64,000 nt of DNA from CAVZBT01 sp963773605 (GCA_963773605.1 CAVZBT010000005.1:434001-498000); one strand, 5' to 3'. Positions 1 through 11,379 are shown, numbered from the stretch's first letter. Program-made: numbers and translations. The notes: generated by a model from the letters alone, not told the origin.

Positions 1-2138
1 TGAGCGGGAGTTCCTTGACCGTGCCTTCCCGCATCTGGTCGTAGAGCGCCTGCAGCGAGAGCCGCGCCGAGGTGCGCAGCGATTGTCTCCCTGGCCTTGG
101 CCTGCCGGTATTCGGCCACCTGTCGTGCCTTGGTGGCGTCTTCGAACACCTGGAAGGTGTCGCCGGCCCGGGGCAGATCCTGCAAGCCCGAGGATCTCCA
201 CCGGCATGGACGGGCCCGCCTCGGCGATGTTCGCGGCCCGGTCGTTCGATGAGGGCGCGCACTCTGCCGTGTACGGCGCCGGCGACAAACGGGATCGCCC
301 ACCCTGAGGGTCCCGTTCTGCACCAGGATCGTGGCAACCGGGCCGCGCCCCTTGTCGACCTTGGCTTCCAGCACGACGCCGGACGCGAGCCGCCTGCGGA
401 TTGGCCTTGAGATCCGCATGTCGGCGACCAGCAGGATCATCTCGAGCAGCAGGTCGATGTTGGTCTTCTGCTTGGCCGACACCGGCACCATGACGACGTC
501 GCCGCCCCAGTCCTCGGCCAGCAGCCCCTGGTCGGACAGCGCCTGCTTGACCCGGTCGAGCTGCGCCCCGGGCTTGTCGATCTTGTTGATGGCGACGACG
601 ATCGGCACGTTGGCGGCCTTGGCGTGGTGAATGGCTTCGATCGTCTGCGGCATGACGCCGTCGTCGGCGGCCACGACGAGCACGACGATGTCGGTCGCCT
701 GCGCGCCGCGGGCGCGCATCAGGGTGAACGCTTCGTGGCCCGGGGTGTCCAGGAAGACGATGCTGCGCCCCTTGATGTCGACCTGGTAGGCGCCGATGTG
801 CTGCGTGATGCCGCCCGCCTCCGTTGTCGGTGACATTGGTCTCGCGGATCGCATCCAGCAGCGACGTCTTGCCGTGATCGACGTGGCCCATGATGGTGAC
901 GACCGGCGGGCGCGTGAGGTAGTCCTGCGGCCTGTCGGCCACTTCCTGCTTGGCTTCGGCCTCCTGCTCGAAACTGATGACTTCGGCGCGGAAACCGAAC
1001 TCGGCGCACACTTCCTTGGCGACGTCGAGGTCCAGCGCCTGGTTGATGGAGGCCAGGATCCCCTTGGTGATGAGCTTCTGGATGATGTACTTCGACTTGA
1101 TCTCCATCTTTTCCGCGAGCTCTTTCAGGGTCACGCCTTCGGTGATCGCGATCGGCTTGAAATCTTCGGGAGACGCGGGCGGACGCGGGAGTTCGACCAC
1201 CTTGGCGACCCGTTCGACCGGCGCCTCGGGCCGGCGCCCGGCTTCTTCTTCCGGACGAAGCGCATGGGCGTGGCGCAACCGGGCCGGACCGCCGGGCTTG
1301 ACATCGCCCAGCGTCTTCAGGATGCGATCCGTCACCCCGGGAGCGACCACCTTGTCCGCGGCTGGTGCGCATCAGGATCTTGGTCTTGGCCTTCGGGATG
1401 ACGATCTTCTTGGATACCGCCGGGTGCGCTGCGGCCTCCGGGGCGGCTTGGGCGGCTGCTTCCGGGGGTGCGAGCGGCGCCTTCAGGGGCCGGCGGCGCT
1501 CCGGGCTGCGTCCCGGCGCGGGGGCCGCTTCGGCCGCCGGACTTCCGCCGGAGCTTCCGGGAGGCGGCCTCGACGGCTTCGGGTTCCGACCGGGGGCGCT
1601 TCGGCGGCGACGCCCGGCCGTTTCGGCCGAAGAACTCGCGCGCGATCTCGACCGGGCTCAGTTCCGGCGGCTTCGGCGGGGCCTGCGGCGCCGCCTCGAC
1701 CAGGCTCGGCCGCTTCGCGGTCGTAATGCTTGCGCCCCTTGCGCGGCGCCAGCGAGACTTTGGGCTGTTCCTCCTCCGGTTTCTTGACCTCGACGGGCTT
1801 TTCCGGCTTTGGCCGCCTTGCGCCCCTTCCGGGGTGCAGGCGCTGCTTCGACCGCGGAGCGGCTTCCGGCTGCGGCGGGCTTTTTGGCCGCCTTCTTTTC
1901 CCGCTCTTTCAGCTTCTTGGCCGCTTCGCTTCTTTCTTCTTCTCGGCTTCGGCCAGCTCGGGCCTCTTCGGCCTCCCGCTGCGACAGGATCTTCTTGCGG
2001 ATCGTGTCCGCAAAACTGAGCATCAATCGTCGCGGTCGGCGAGAACACGTACAGTCCCAGCCGTTTGAGTTCAGAAAGCACGACCTGGTTCTGAACTGAA
2101 CATTCTGTCGCCAGTTCCGCGACTGTGATTTTATCCAT
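1..2138 (-). CDS. infB: Translation initiation factor IF-2 (partial, frameshifted)
   Basis: IF-2 is the GTPase that places initiator tRNA on the 30S subunit. The start is ATG at 2138, opening with MDKITVAELATECSVQNQVV, the small IF2-N domain. A long Lys/Ala/Pro/Arg-rich linker follows, then the G domain on the reverse strand around 890-420: G1 GHVDHGKTSLLD, G3 DTPGHEAF and G4 NKID can all be read, but in different frames. The last visible residues, SLQALYDQMREGTVKEL, are typical of IF-2 after the G domain; domain IV lies beyond the left edge. At least three frame changes break the gene (around 800, 1370 and 1900-2000). Such an essential gene should be intact, so sequence error is the likely cause. 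It is third in the rimP-nusA-infB operon. Confidence 0.93.
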
Positions 2139-2239
2139 TGCGATACTACCTCTGTGTCTGTATTGGGCCCGGCTCGGCGTGCCGGAACCAACCAGGAATC
2201 CTAAATCAAGACCACGGGCGTTTGCAACCGAGGCGCGGT

Positions 2240-3805
2240 TTACTGCGGCCCGGGCCCTTTGTCCTCGTCGCCGGTTTCGTCTGCAGAATCCTCCGCAGGC
2301 GCAGCTTCGGGCGGTTCGCGGCTGCCGCTTCTTCGCGGCCTGCTCTGTCGCGTCCCCGGCGACGGCTGCTTTCGTCCGCGGCCGCCTCCGCTTCGGGCTG
2401 TGCCTCCGCCTCGGGCTGTGCTTCGGTCTCGGGCTGCGCTTCGGCAGCGGGCTCCGTGTCCTCGGGCTGATCCGCTTCCTGCGGCTCGGGTCCGCCTCGA
2501 TGGCGGTCGGGATGTCCATCCCTTCGGGGACTTCGATCTCCACTTCTTCGAACAGATCGCGCGCCGCTTCCATGATCTTGGCAGCTGTCTTTTCGCCCAC
2601 TCCCGGAATTTCCTTCAGCTTCTCCTCGCCCAGCTCGAGGATGCGTCTCGACATTTTCGATCCCGGCCTCGCGCAGCTTTTCGATCACGCGGTCGCTGAC
2701 GCCCTCCAGTTCGCTGAGCGAAGTGGACGACGACGTGAGCGACTCCATGACGCTGAGCACTTCCTGCTTCTTCTGCTCCTCGCTCTTGACGTCGATCTGC
2801 CAGCCGATCAGCTTGGAGGCCAGTCGCACATTCTGGCCCTTCTTGCCGATGGCCAGCGACTGCTGCTTTTCCTCGACGATGACTTCCATCCGCTTTTCCG
2901 CGGGATCGATGATCAGCACCTTGGAGATCTTGGCCGGATTCAGCGCGTTGGCCGCGTACTGGGCCGCGTCATCCGACCACTGGACGATGTCGATCTTCTC
3001 GCCGCGGAGCTCGCGGATGATCGAGTTGATGCGCGATCCTTTCATGCCCGACGCAGGCCCCCACGGGATCGACATCGCGGTCGAGTCGACGCCACGGCCA
3101 CCTTGGCCCGGTCCCCGGGCTCATGCACGGCGTTTTTCACCACGATCGTGCCGTCGTAGATCTCGGGGATTTCCATCTCGAACAGCCGGATCGAGAATCT
3201 GCGGATCGGTGCGCGACAGGATGACCTGCGGCCCTTTGGCCACCGGGAGAACCTTGACGATGACGGCGCGGACGCGCTCGCCCTGCTTGTAGGTTTCCAC
3301 CCGGGACTGTTCCCGCAACGGCAGCAGGGCTTCGGTCTTGCCGATATCGACGATGATGTCCGGGCCCTCGAAACGCTTCACCACGCCGTTGACCATCTCG
3401 CCGATCTTCTGCGAGTAATCGTTGTAGATGTTCTGCCGTTCGGCTTCGCGGACCTTCTGCAGGATCACCTGCTTGGCGGTCTGTGCGGCGATCCGGCCCA
3501 GCACGTCCGTGGGCTTGGGAATCTCCACCGTATCATCGACTTCCAGGGTCTCGTCGATCTGCTTGGCTTCTTCGAGGGATATCTCGAGACTGGGATTCTC
3601 CACAGTCTCGACGACGCGCTTCACGGCGAAGATCTCCACCGGTCCCGGTCTCGGGGTCGAAACGGGCGTTGATCTCCTCGTTGGTCTTGTAGAACTTCCG
3701 CGACGCGGCCACCATGGCGTCTTCGAGCGCGCCGATGATGACCTTGGGATCGATGTTCTTTTCCTTGCTGATTTGCTCGATCGTCTGGGTGATGATGTTG
3801 GACAT
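2240..3805 (-). CDS. nusA: Transcription termination/antitermination factor NusA (frameshifted)
   Basis: NusA binds RNA polymerase and controls pausing, termination and antitermination. ATG 3805 is preceded by an AGGGG ribosome site. In order: N-terminal domain (QISKEKNIDPKVIIGALEDA), S1 domain (KRFEGPDIIVDIGKTEALLP), KH1 (GMKGSRINSIIRELRGEKID), KH2 (IGKKGQNVRLASKLIGWQID), then a helix-hairpin-helix tail (EIPGVGEKTAAKIMEAA) and an acidic Glu/Pro/Ala-rich end. At least three frame changes split it (about 3050-3080, 3180, 3640 and within the tail). In the third frame the tail ends in ETGDEDKGPGPQ with TAA at 2240-2242, which is the end chosen; staying in the previous frame would end at 2206. 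It starts 25 bases after the rimP stop. Span about 522 codons. Confidence 0.92.
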
Positions 3806-3830
3806 AATCAAGAACCCCTGCAGCCTGCTG

Positions 3831-4319
3831 CTAAATCTCGATCACGAGATTGGCCTTTTCGATATCGTTCAGGACAATCTCGACCGTGCTTCCCCGGCAG
3901 CGATCTCCAGCATCAACCTGGCCGTCGGCTCACGCCCAGGATCCTGCCCCGTGAAATTTTTCTGTCCCTCGACCGGCGATCCGCGTGCGCACCTTCGCAC
4001 TTTGCGCCGAAAACCGCGCTGAAATCGCGCTTCCTTGACCAGCGGCCGATCCAGTCCCGGGGACGAGACCTCCAGGACGTAGCTGAACGGAATCCAGTCC
4101 TCCACGTCCAGCAGGACCGAAAGACGTTTGCTGAAACGCTCGCAGTCGCTCAGCGAAATGCCGCCAGGTTGATCGATGAAAGTCCGAACAATGGAACGAT
4201 TGCCGCCCCCCTTGATCTCGACCAGGACAACTTCCATTCCCATCGAAGCGGCAACCTGCTCGGCCAGGGCCGTCATCCTGGTTTCCAGGGACTCGCGCCG
4301 ATTCGTCCGCGTCGGCCAT
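3831..4319 (-). CDS. rimP: Ribosome maturation factor RimP (frameshifted)
   Basis: RimP assists late 30S subunit maturation. The core reads ALAEQVAASMGMEVVLVEIK and then SYVLEVSSPGLDRPL, the family signature. The end is recovered in another frame as TVEIVLNDIEKANLVIEI followed by TAG at 3831-3833. ATG 4319 (MADADESA) is the preferred start; it needs one frame change within about 40 bases. The only in-frame upstream start (4369) would translate the leader hairpin and was not used. First gene of rimP-nusA-infB, the classic bacterial order, with the promoter and terminator-like hairpin immediately upstream. Confidence 0.88.
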
Positions 4320-4329
4320 TTTTCAGACC

Positions 4330-4365
4330 CCGCAAAATAAAAAAGTGGGCAACCCGCCCACTTTT
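4330..4365 (-). terminator. Intrinsic terminator / possible attenuator in the rimP leader
   Basis: A perfect 11-bp stem (4340-4350 pairing with 4355-4365, six G-C pairs and five A-T pairs) with a 4-base loop is followed on the minus strand by a T-rich tract running to about 4333. It lies downstream of the predicted rimP promoter (4384-4412) and 21 bases before ATG 4319. It could end stray transcripts from the DUF4340 operon, but its position makes it a leader terminator for rimP-nusA-infB. Confidence 0.8.
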
Positions 4366-4383
4366 TCAAAGCTAGCGTAAGGG

Positions 4384-4412
4384 AGTATATAGAACGGACT
4401 CAGAAATATCAA
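4384..4412 (-). promoter_or_regulatory. Sigma-70 promoter for rimP-nusA-infB
   Basis: Minus strand: -35 TTGATA (4412-4407), a 17-base spacer and -10 TATACT (4389-4384), each 5 of 6 to consensus. Predicted start near 4377, about 12 bases before the leader hairpin. Confidence 0.75.
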
Positions 4413-4505
4413 GCAGTCACGCGGGGCACCTCGAAGGGGCCCCCAGGGGTCATAAAGAACGCCTGGTTTATCGCTGGGTCCACTCGAGTCCTTGACTCCG
4501 GCCTC

Positions 4506-5971
4506 TTACTGCTTTCCGGGAGCCGGCGCGGGCGGCGGGCGGCTCCACGAAATCCGCTTCGGCCTTGTTCAGCTTTTCGAGGCTCTCCTTGTCGGCGATT
4601 TTGACGGCGGATTCGCCCTTGACCTGGGCGTACACCCCGTCCTTGGCTTCCTTGCCGAAGGCACAGTCGACCTTGACGTCCGCGCCCTGCTTGAGAACGA
4701 CCCGGACGGCCGGGCTTGTCGAGCCCGTAGTCGGCGGGGCCGCGGGATTGTCCACGAACTCCTTGCACGGGCTTCTCGAGGGCGTCGAGGATGCCATTGA
4801 CCGCGTCCCACTTGGTCTTTTTCTTGGCGTCGCCGAGCACCCAGTCCCCGCCCGTGCCGGACTTGGTGAACGTGAAGGTTCCCTTGGAATTGGTCAGCGC
4901 GATGGAATCGATATCCCAGCGCTGGAAGGCCGCAAGCGCCTTGTCCCTGCAGGTCCGCCGGGGATTTCAGCAGCTTGTCGACGAGGTCCTTCTCGACGAA
5001 GAACAACTCCTTGCGGGACTCGTCCCTCGCGATGAAAAGCACGGCCGCGGCGTCCGCCGGCGGCTTTCTCCGTCGCTTCTCCGTCTTGCCCGGCGCAGCC
5101 GTCGGGGTCTTTTCACCCTTTTCTGACCAGCTTCGACTTTTTCGCGCCCGACGACCAGGTGCTTGATGGCCTTGTCCTTGCCCGACGGTGAGCCGGACAT
5201 CGACGGTAGGCTTGTCGAAGCCGAGATCGGCGTACTCGTCGGGATTGCCGTCGAAGAATTCCTTGATCCGGGCCCCCGCCAGCGTGCTCAGCAGGCCGCT
5301 GACGGCGGACGAGTCGGCGGCCGATCTTTTCCTTGCCCTGAGCCACCAGCGATCGTTTTCCTTCACGAGCTGAACCGTCCCCTTTTCGCTCTGCAGATCG
5401 AGGGACTGGGTTTCGAACTGCTCGAAGCTGAGGACCGAGTGGTTACGGAGTTCGTCGACGGTTTTGTCGAAAGGTGGAGGCCAGATAGCTGGCGACCAGC
5501 ATCACCTCGTTCTTGCCTTCGAGCGCGGCATAGGTGGAATTTCCGGTCGGATTATTGTTGCCGAAACGGATCTTGTACTCCTTGCCGTCCTTCGTTTTGA
5601 GCTGCAGGCGTGAGCTGGGGCGGATTCAGACCGAACCGGGCCAGATCCGCGGCATTCGGCTTCCACGACGCTTTCGCGGCTGACGTCGGCAGCCGAACTG
5701 GCCATGCGGTTCAGCTCCTCCGAATCCGCGTCCAGCGGCCGCGGCGCCGTGATCTTCCACTCCTTGTCGCCGCTCCGCACCGCGGTGATGTGCTGGGCCG
5801 GCGTGATCGAGGTCGATCTGCTGGATGGTGTTGCTTTCGAACTTCCAGACCCGGTTTTCCTCCTGTTTGGCCTCTTCGCGCTTGGCCGCCGCCCTTGATT
5901 TCATAGAAATAGAGGTAAGCACCCAGCGCGGCGCCGAGCACGAGCAGGACCAGCGTACCGCGGAATCGCAT
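4506..5971 (-). CDS. DUF4340 domain-containing protein, ABC exporter-associated (frameshifted)
   Basis: ATG 5971 directly follows the TAA (5974-5972) of the GldG-like gene, with GGAGGAG as ribosome site. The N-terminus (MRFRGTLVLLVLGAALGAYL) is one membrane anchor, leaving the rest outside the cytoplasm. Pieces in changing frames give a repeated beta-rich fold: RVWKFESNTIQQIDLDH, DKEWKITAPRPLDADSEELN, EEFFDG/YADLGFDKPTVDVRLTVG and KQGADVKVDCAFGKEAKDG. This matches DUF4340, which is commonly found beside GldG/GldF-type ABC exporters. The most likely end is PAPGKQ then TAA at 4506-4508; other frames run to 4468 or 4409. At least five frame changes, the densest damage in the window. Substrate unknown. 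Confidence 0.75.
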
Positions 5972-7557
5972 TTATCTCCTCCGCCGCGTCCAGACGACGA
6001 TGCCCGCCACCAGCACGATGCCCGGCAGCAGGAACACGGTGACCAGCCGCAGCATGCTCTGTTGGCTCTGCGACAGGATGATGCGCCTGTCCTCGGGGGC
6101 TTTGGGGCGGATGGAAATCAGATCCTCGTCCTGTGCCAGCCAGCGACACCATGTTCAGGAACAGGTTCCCGTTGCCCTGGGCGGCGAAGTAGGCATTGAC
6201 GGCGAAGTCGGAATCTCCGACGACCACCATTCGGCCCTTGACTGCCAGGCTCCTTGTCGGTGGCGGTTTGACTTCCTTCGTGACCGCCACCGCCAGCGTC
6301 AGCGGCCCCTTCAGATCCGACTTTTCGTCGAAGCTGGCCTCCTGGTTCTTGGTGTCGGTTTCACCCCAGCTGTTCTCGTTGCTCTTGAAGAGCGGCTCGA
6401 CGGTTACGCCGGCGACGGTCTCTTTGCCGGCTCGACCGAGCGCACCAGCGGGAAGAACGTCATCGCCCGGAAACGGTCGGTGATCTTGTGGTTCTCGTAG
6501 CGCAACACCAGCGGAATGCTCGGCCCCGCCCCCATCAGACGTCCGGCGCCGCTGACGTCGAGCACGATATCCTTGTCCGGGACCACGCCCCAGTTTTTCA
6601 GAAAACTCTCGAGCCCCGGGGCGGGCGGAGGATCGATCATTACCAGCAGGCCGCCTCCTGCGTTCACGAAGCTGTTCAGAAATTCGAGCTCCTGCGGGAA
6701 CGGTTCGGTCGTCGGACCCGCGAGAACGAGGACCTTCGCGTCGGCCGGGACCTTCCCCTGCGTGGCGAGATTCACGGTCTCGACCTTGTATCCCTGGTCC
6801 TCGAGGGCCTTTTTGGCGCGGCCGAGTAGCCGCCACGCTCGGTGTCGGCGGGATCTTTCTCGCCGTGTCCCTGGACTAAGTAGACCTTTTTCGCCTCGGA
6901 GCGCTGCACCTTGATGATCGCGTTGGTGAGGTCCTCCTCGCGGACCTCTTCCGACCGTTTCTCGATCTTTTCCTTGCGGCCGCCGTAGAGGAGCACGACG
7001 GTCCCGGATTTCATCTGGGACCCGGTAAACGGGTTGCTGAAAGTGCCGTAGACGGTGACATCGTATTGCTTGGCGACGTCCGGCTGCTTGTCGGGGTCGA
7101 TGAACTCGTAACGCACGTGGTGGTTGCGCGTGCGGTACCCGATCAGCAGTTCCTTCAGGGGAGCGTAGTCGCCGCCCGGGAAGAAGGCCTTGATGTCCAG
7201 GTCCTGGTTCAGTTTGTCGAGGATCTGCAGCGTCTGCGGCGCCAGCGTGAAGCGGCCGGCCGCCGTCAGGTCGAAACGCTTGGTGTGCCGCTGCCCAAGG
7301 TAGTTCAGGGCCGCGACGATGGCGATGACCAGCACGACCGAGACGATGTAGTTGGTGGCGTATTTCGTCGAGCGCCGTCCGAGGGTCTTCAGGATCTGCC
7401 GGTAGTTCGCGACGATCCCGACCACGATCAGGACTGCCCCGGCGACCGCCAGCCCGATCGTCCACCTGTTCCAGAGGTTGGTAACCGAGTAGTAGATCGC
7501 TGCCGCCACGAGCAGCAACAGCCCGAGTGTGTCGAGCTTCTGGAGATATCTGTTCAT
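5972..7557 (-). CDS. GldG-like ABC exporter auxiliary subunit (frameshifted)
   Basis: ATG 7557 overlaps the permease stop by one base (TGATG), so translation is probably coupled. Two membrane segments near the N-terminus (LGLLLLVAAAIYYSVTNLW and IVSVVLVIAIVAALNYLG) precede a large extracytoplasmic domain with DLTAAGRFTLAPQTLQILDK, a glutamine-amidotransferase-like fold part (VLVLAGPTTEPFPQELEFLN), GRMVVVGDSDFAVNAYFA and a C-terminal membrane segment ending WTRRRR, TAA 5974-5972. This is the architecture of GldG-family proteins. About 528 codons, with frame changes near 6830 and 6420 and again near 6130. Fixes the operon as a Gld-type ABC-2 exporter; it does not by itself prove gliding motility. 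Confidence 0.85.
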
Positions 7558-8328
7558 CAGCTTCTCCACCTCATGGATTCAAGCGACCGGTAGGTCAGGA
7601 AAAGTCCCACGAACGCAAACGTGAGGTAGAAGATCACGTTGCTCGTATCGATCACGCCCTTGATGAAATCGTCCAGGTGGCCGATCACCGAAAGATAGCT
7701 GAGCACGTCGCGCGCGACGCCCTGCGCCCCGGCCGAGAACGATTCGATCAGCCACAGGACCAGGATCACGCCGAAGGTGATGACCACGGCAATGATCTGG
7801 TTTTCCGTCAGGGTGGAAATGAAGAGGCCGACGGCCAGCAGCGCCGCGCCATACAGCAGCAGCCCGAGATATCCGCCCAGGATCGGCTTCCACTCCGGCT
7901 GCCCGTAAATGAAGAGGGCGGAGATCGTGATCCCGCTCGCCAGGAACATCAGGACCAGGAACGAGAGGCTGGCGAGGTACTTGCCCATCATGGCCTGGAA
8001 GTTGCCGACCGGAGTGGTCAGCAGCAACTCGATGGTGCCGCGCTTCTTCTCCTCGGCGAAACAGCCCCATGGTCAGCATCGGGATCATGAACAGCAGGAC
8101 GACGCTCATGGTCCCGAAGAAGCTGCGGCTGACGATCCCCGGGACGTCCACCGGCTGCGCTCCCTGCCCGAACTGGGACTGCATCATGGTGGACTGCACG
8201 ACGGCCGTGAGGATGGAATAGAAGAAGAATCCCGACAGGAAGAGGTACACCGTCAGGACGACGTAGGCTATGGGTGAGACAAAATAGCCCTTCAGCTCTC
8301 GCTGCCAGATGGCCAGGATATTCTGCAT
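7557..8328 (-). CDS. ABC-2 type permease, GldF-like (one frameshift)
   Basis: Integral-membrane subunit of the exporter, starting MQNILAIWQRELKGYFVSPI with hydrophobic segments YVVLTVYLFLSGFFFYSI and MSVVLLFMIPMLTMGLF. After a single frame change it continues TTPVGNFQAMMGKYLASLSF and ends LTYRSLESMRWRS. The change lies at an AAA (TTT on the coding strand) at 8059-8061: removing one base restores the usual FAEEKKRGTIELLLTTPV motif of ABC-2 permeases, so a one-base homopolymer overcall is the simplest cause. The stop overlaps the GldG-like start. Confidence 0.88.
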
Positions 8329-8373
8329 AGGAGATCCTTACAGAGACAGAGTTTTGCGCAGCCCGTCGGGCGC

Positions 8374-9317
8374 CTACTCCTTGGTGACAAGGTTGATGAA
8401 GACGTCTTCGAGGCTGACCGATACGCCGCGCAGCTCGAGCAGCCCCCATCCCTGGGACACGATTGCGGTGGCGAGATCCGCGTCGGATGTCGGTGTCGAG
8501 CTTGCATTCCACGGTGTAGCTCGACGGCTTGCCGTCGCCGCCGGCGCCGGAACCTGCACGGCCGAGCACCCCGCTCACCGAGTGAAGCTTCGCCTGCGAC
8601 CTGCTCAGGCGGCCCGTCCACCAGCAAGCGACACCCGCTCGGCCCCCTTCACCTGGTGTGCCAGCCCTTCCGGGGTGTCGATGGCCACGAGCTTGCCGTT
8701 GTTAATGATGACCACGCGGTTGCAGGTCATGCTCACTTCGGGAAGGATGTGGGTGGAAAGGATGACCGTGTGCTCGCCCGCCAGCGCTTTGATCAGCGAG
8801 CGAACTTCGGAGATCTGGCTTGCGGGTCCAGCCCGATGGTTGGCTCGTCCAGGATCAGGACTTCGGGGTTGTTCAGCAGCGACTGCGCCAGCCCGACCCT
8901 CTGCTTGTATCCCTTGGACAGCTTGCCGATGATCCGGTTGCGCACGTCGCCGATGCTGCATTTCTGCATCACTTCGTCGACGTTCGATTTCCGCTGGTTA
9001 CCCTGGGCCCCCTTGATCTTGGCCACGAAATCGAGGTACGACTGGACGGTCATCTCGGGGTAGAGCGGCGGGCTTTCGGGGAGGTAGCCGATGCGCCTGC
9101 GCACCTCCAGGCTCTCGTCAAAAACGTCGTAGCCCGCGATGCGCGCGGTGCCGTCCGTGGCGGGCATGTAGCAGGTCAGGATGCGCATCGTGGTGGTTTT
9201 GCCTGCCCCGTTGGGCCCGAGAAAGCCCAGTATTTCGCCCTTCTCGACCTTGAAGGAGATGTCATCCACCGCCCTGCGGCCGCCGTACACTTTGGTGAGA
9301 TGTTCTACCTCGATCAC
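8374..9317 (-). CDS. ABC transporter ATP-binding protein, GldA/CcmA type (frameshifted)
   Basis: GTG 9317 follows a strong GGGGAGGAG site. Visible: Walker A GPNGAGKTTT, signature LSKGYKQRVGLAQSL, Walker B VLILDEPTIGLDP, then after a frame change the H-loop VILSTHILPEV and a C-terminal extension ending GVSVSLEDVFINLVTKE, TAA at 8374. Frame changes near 8815, 8630 and 8480. About 314 codons, normal for drug- or antibiotic-type ABC-2 ATPases. First gene of the four-gene exporter operon; it powers the permease at 7557-8328. Confidence 0.9.
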
Positions 9318-9715
9318 GATTGCTCCTCCCCGGTTTTGGCAAGAAAACGGTAGATTTTAGTGAACAGCCGCTGGTGAGTCAACATTTTGCGTCTGATGCG
9401 TCGATCGTTAAACGTAAGGTGCGACGATTTTTTCCATTTTTTTTGGAAGAAAGCCCCTCCTTCTACGTCTAAGCGGTAGGGAGCCAAGACAAGATCCCCT
9501 GATCCGCAGGAGAAGGCGAATTTTGGGAACGCCATACCGAGCTCGCCGTATTAGTGCAGAGAGCCACAAGTCGAGAGGAAAGCGGGGTCGTCAGCTTTGA
9601 ACCACCACCAAAGGTTAAATCCCCAAAAAAAGGCCCGCCCGCTGAAACTATTTCTCGCCATTAACTATCTATAGTTCTGAAGTTTCTCGGGTGTGGGGGC
9701 AATCCAGCCCGGTGA
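9318..9715. other. Divergent intergenic region between the exporter operon and rpoD
   Basis: About 400 bases, richer in A+T than the flanks. It must hold promoters for both directions. A TATAGT at 9670-9675 is a possible -10 for rpoD, but no convincing -35 was found at the right distance. No gene, RNA or repeat was recognised; a weak short open frame on the minus strand (9314-9535) has no ribosome site and no family resemblance. Confidence 0.5.
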
Positions 9716-11363
9716 TTGCCGGCCTCAAAACGAAAGCAGATAGAGCTTTCTCGAGGACAAACTCTTCTCGGATTGGAAAGACTCATGATCGAACTGGAAC
9801 AGGAAGAATTGCTTGAAGGATCGGATCTCTATGATACGGATGACGATGGCGAATCCGGGTCCGGCGAATTCACCGGGTTAACGCGCGCAAACTACGTCGA
9901 CCGGGTGCGCTTCGACAGGGTCCCGGATGAAACCCGTCGGTCGGGGAGGGAAGAGCCGGCTTCGTCGGCGGATCCCCTTTACATCTATTACCGCAGCATG
10001 AGCAAGATCCGACTCCTGACGCGTGAGGAGGAGGTCTACCTGGCCAAGAAGATCGAGTCGGCCAAGCTGAACACGCTGCGGCTCCTTTCGCTCACGACGA
10101 TCAGCTCGCTGAAGTTGGGCGAAATCGCCGAGGATCTGCAGCCTTCCGTGCCCGGCGGGAACACGCAGGAGAGTATCGACGCGAAACGCGAGGCGGACAG
10201 TGAGATCCCGCTTGAAGAGCGCAACCGCATGCGCGACAAAGAAGTGCGGAAGATCCTGTTGCGCGTCGAGAAGCTCGAGGCGAAGTACCGCACCCTGAAA
10301 CTGGACCTGGCCAAGGCCAGGGGCCGGGACAAAGCCCGCGAGCTGGTGAAAATCCGCAACATCAGGGAGGCGATCTACCAGACGCTGCTGCGGTTCGATT
10401 TCAGCGAGCACCAGATCAATGCGCTCGTGAGCAGCCTCGACGGCATCGCACGGCACCTGGACGAGGGGCAGAGGGTAATCGAGCGCAGTGCGCGGGCCGA
10501 CCAGGCTCGCGCGGCGCGTGAAGCGCGCGCCCGTGCCCGGGAGCTCGAATCCAGATACTTGACCAACTCCGCCGAGTTGCGCAGGATTCTTTCGCTCATC
10601 AGCGAGAACAAGACGGAAATGGCGCGGGCAAAGGATGAGTTCGTGCGCGCCAACCTCCGGCTCGTCCTGAGTATCGCGAAAAACTACTCTTATCCGGGGC
10701 TGGATCTGCTCGACCTGGTCCAGGAAGGCAACATCGGGCTCATGAAGGCGGTCGACAAATTCAACTACCGCCTCGGCCACAAATTTTCGACCTATGCCAC
10801 GTGGTGGATCCGCCAGAGCATCACCCGGGCCATCGCCGATCAGGGGCGCACGATCCGGATCCCCGTGCACATGGTGGAAGCCATGAACCGAGTCCTGAAG
10901 ACCTCCAACGAGCTCACCAAGCGGCTCGGCCGGGAACCCACCGTGCACGAACTGGCCAAGGAACTGAAGACGCCGGTGGTCGAAGGTTACCCAGATCCTG
11001 AAGGCCGCGCAGGAGCCGATCTCGCTCGAAGCGAGCATAGCGGACAACAAGGACGCCGTCCTCAACAAGTTCATCGAGGACAAGAACGCCGTGTCCCCAG
11101 ACGAGGACGTGATGCGTCACAACCTGAGGGAGGCGACGGACTCGGCGCTCGAGACCCTGTCGCCGCGCGAGCAGGAGATCGTGCGGATGCGTTACGGCCT
11201 GAACGAAGCCGGCAAGGAATACACCCTGCAGGAAGTCGGGGAAATGTTCCAAGTCACCCGGGAGCGCATCCGGCAGATCGAGGAAAAGGCCCTTCTGAAG
11301 CTGCGCAGCCCGTACCGCTCGAGCAAGCTGCGCGAATTCGCGGATTTCGTGAGCAAGAACTGA
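9716..11363 (+). CDS. rpoD: RNA polymerase primary sigma factor (sigma-70), one frameshift
   Basis: Housekeeping sigma factor. Region 1.2 is at residues about 86-120 (DPLYIYYRSMSKIRLLTREE), followed by a charged non-conserved insertion to about 310; region 2 carries ANLRLVLSIAKNY, DLVQEGNIGLMKAVDKF and TYATWWIRQSITRAIADQ; region 4 has SPREQEIVRMRYGL and TRERIRQIEEKALLKLR. One extra G at 10978-10979 breaks region 3: dropping it restores PVSKVTQILKAAQEPISLE, and the span then divides exactly into 549 codons. The start is uncertain: TTG 9716 is the first possible codon, and ATG 9785 with GGAAAG upstream is a good alternative. No group-1-type region 1.1 is obvious. Confidence 0.93.
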
Positions 11364-11379
11364 GTCAATCCGGTCCCGG

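Noticed and set aside
4319..4369. Upstream start for RimP at 4369
   Set aside because: It would translate the terminator hairpin (MKKWAGCPLF...), has no ribosome site and no family similarity.
10970..10990. Programmed frameshift in the sigma factor gene
   Set aside because: No slippery heptamer, and a single extra G explains it. Neighbouring genes carry the same kind of error.
9878..11083. Long open frame antisense to the sigma factor (401 residues)
   Set aside because: High-GC DNA keeps mirror frames open. The sense product is clearly sigma-70; the antisense one has no recognisable motif or ribosome site.
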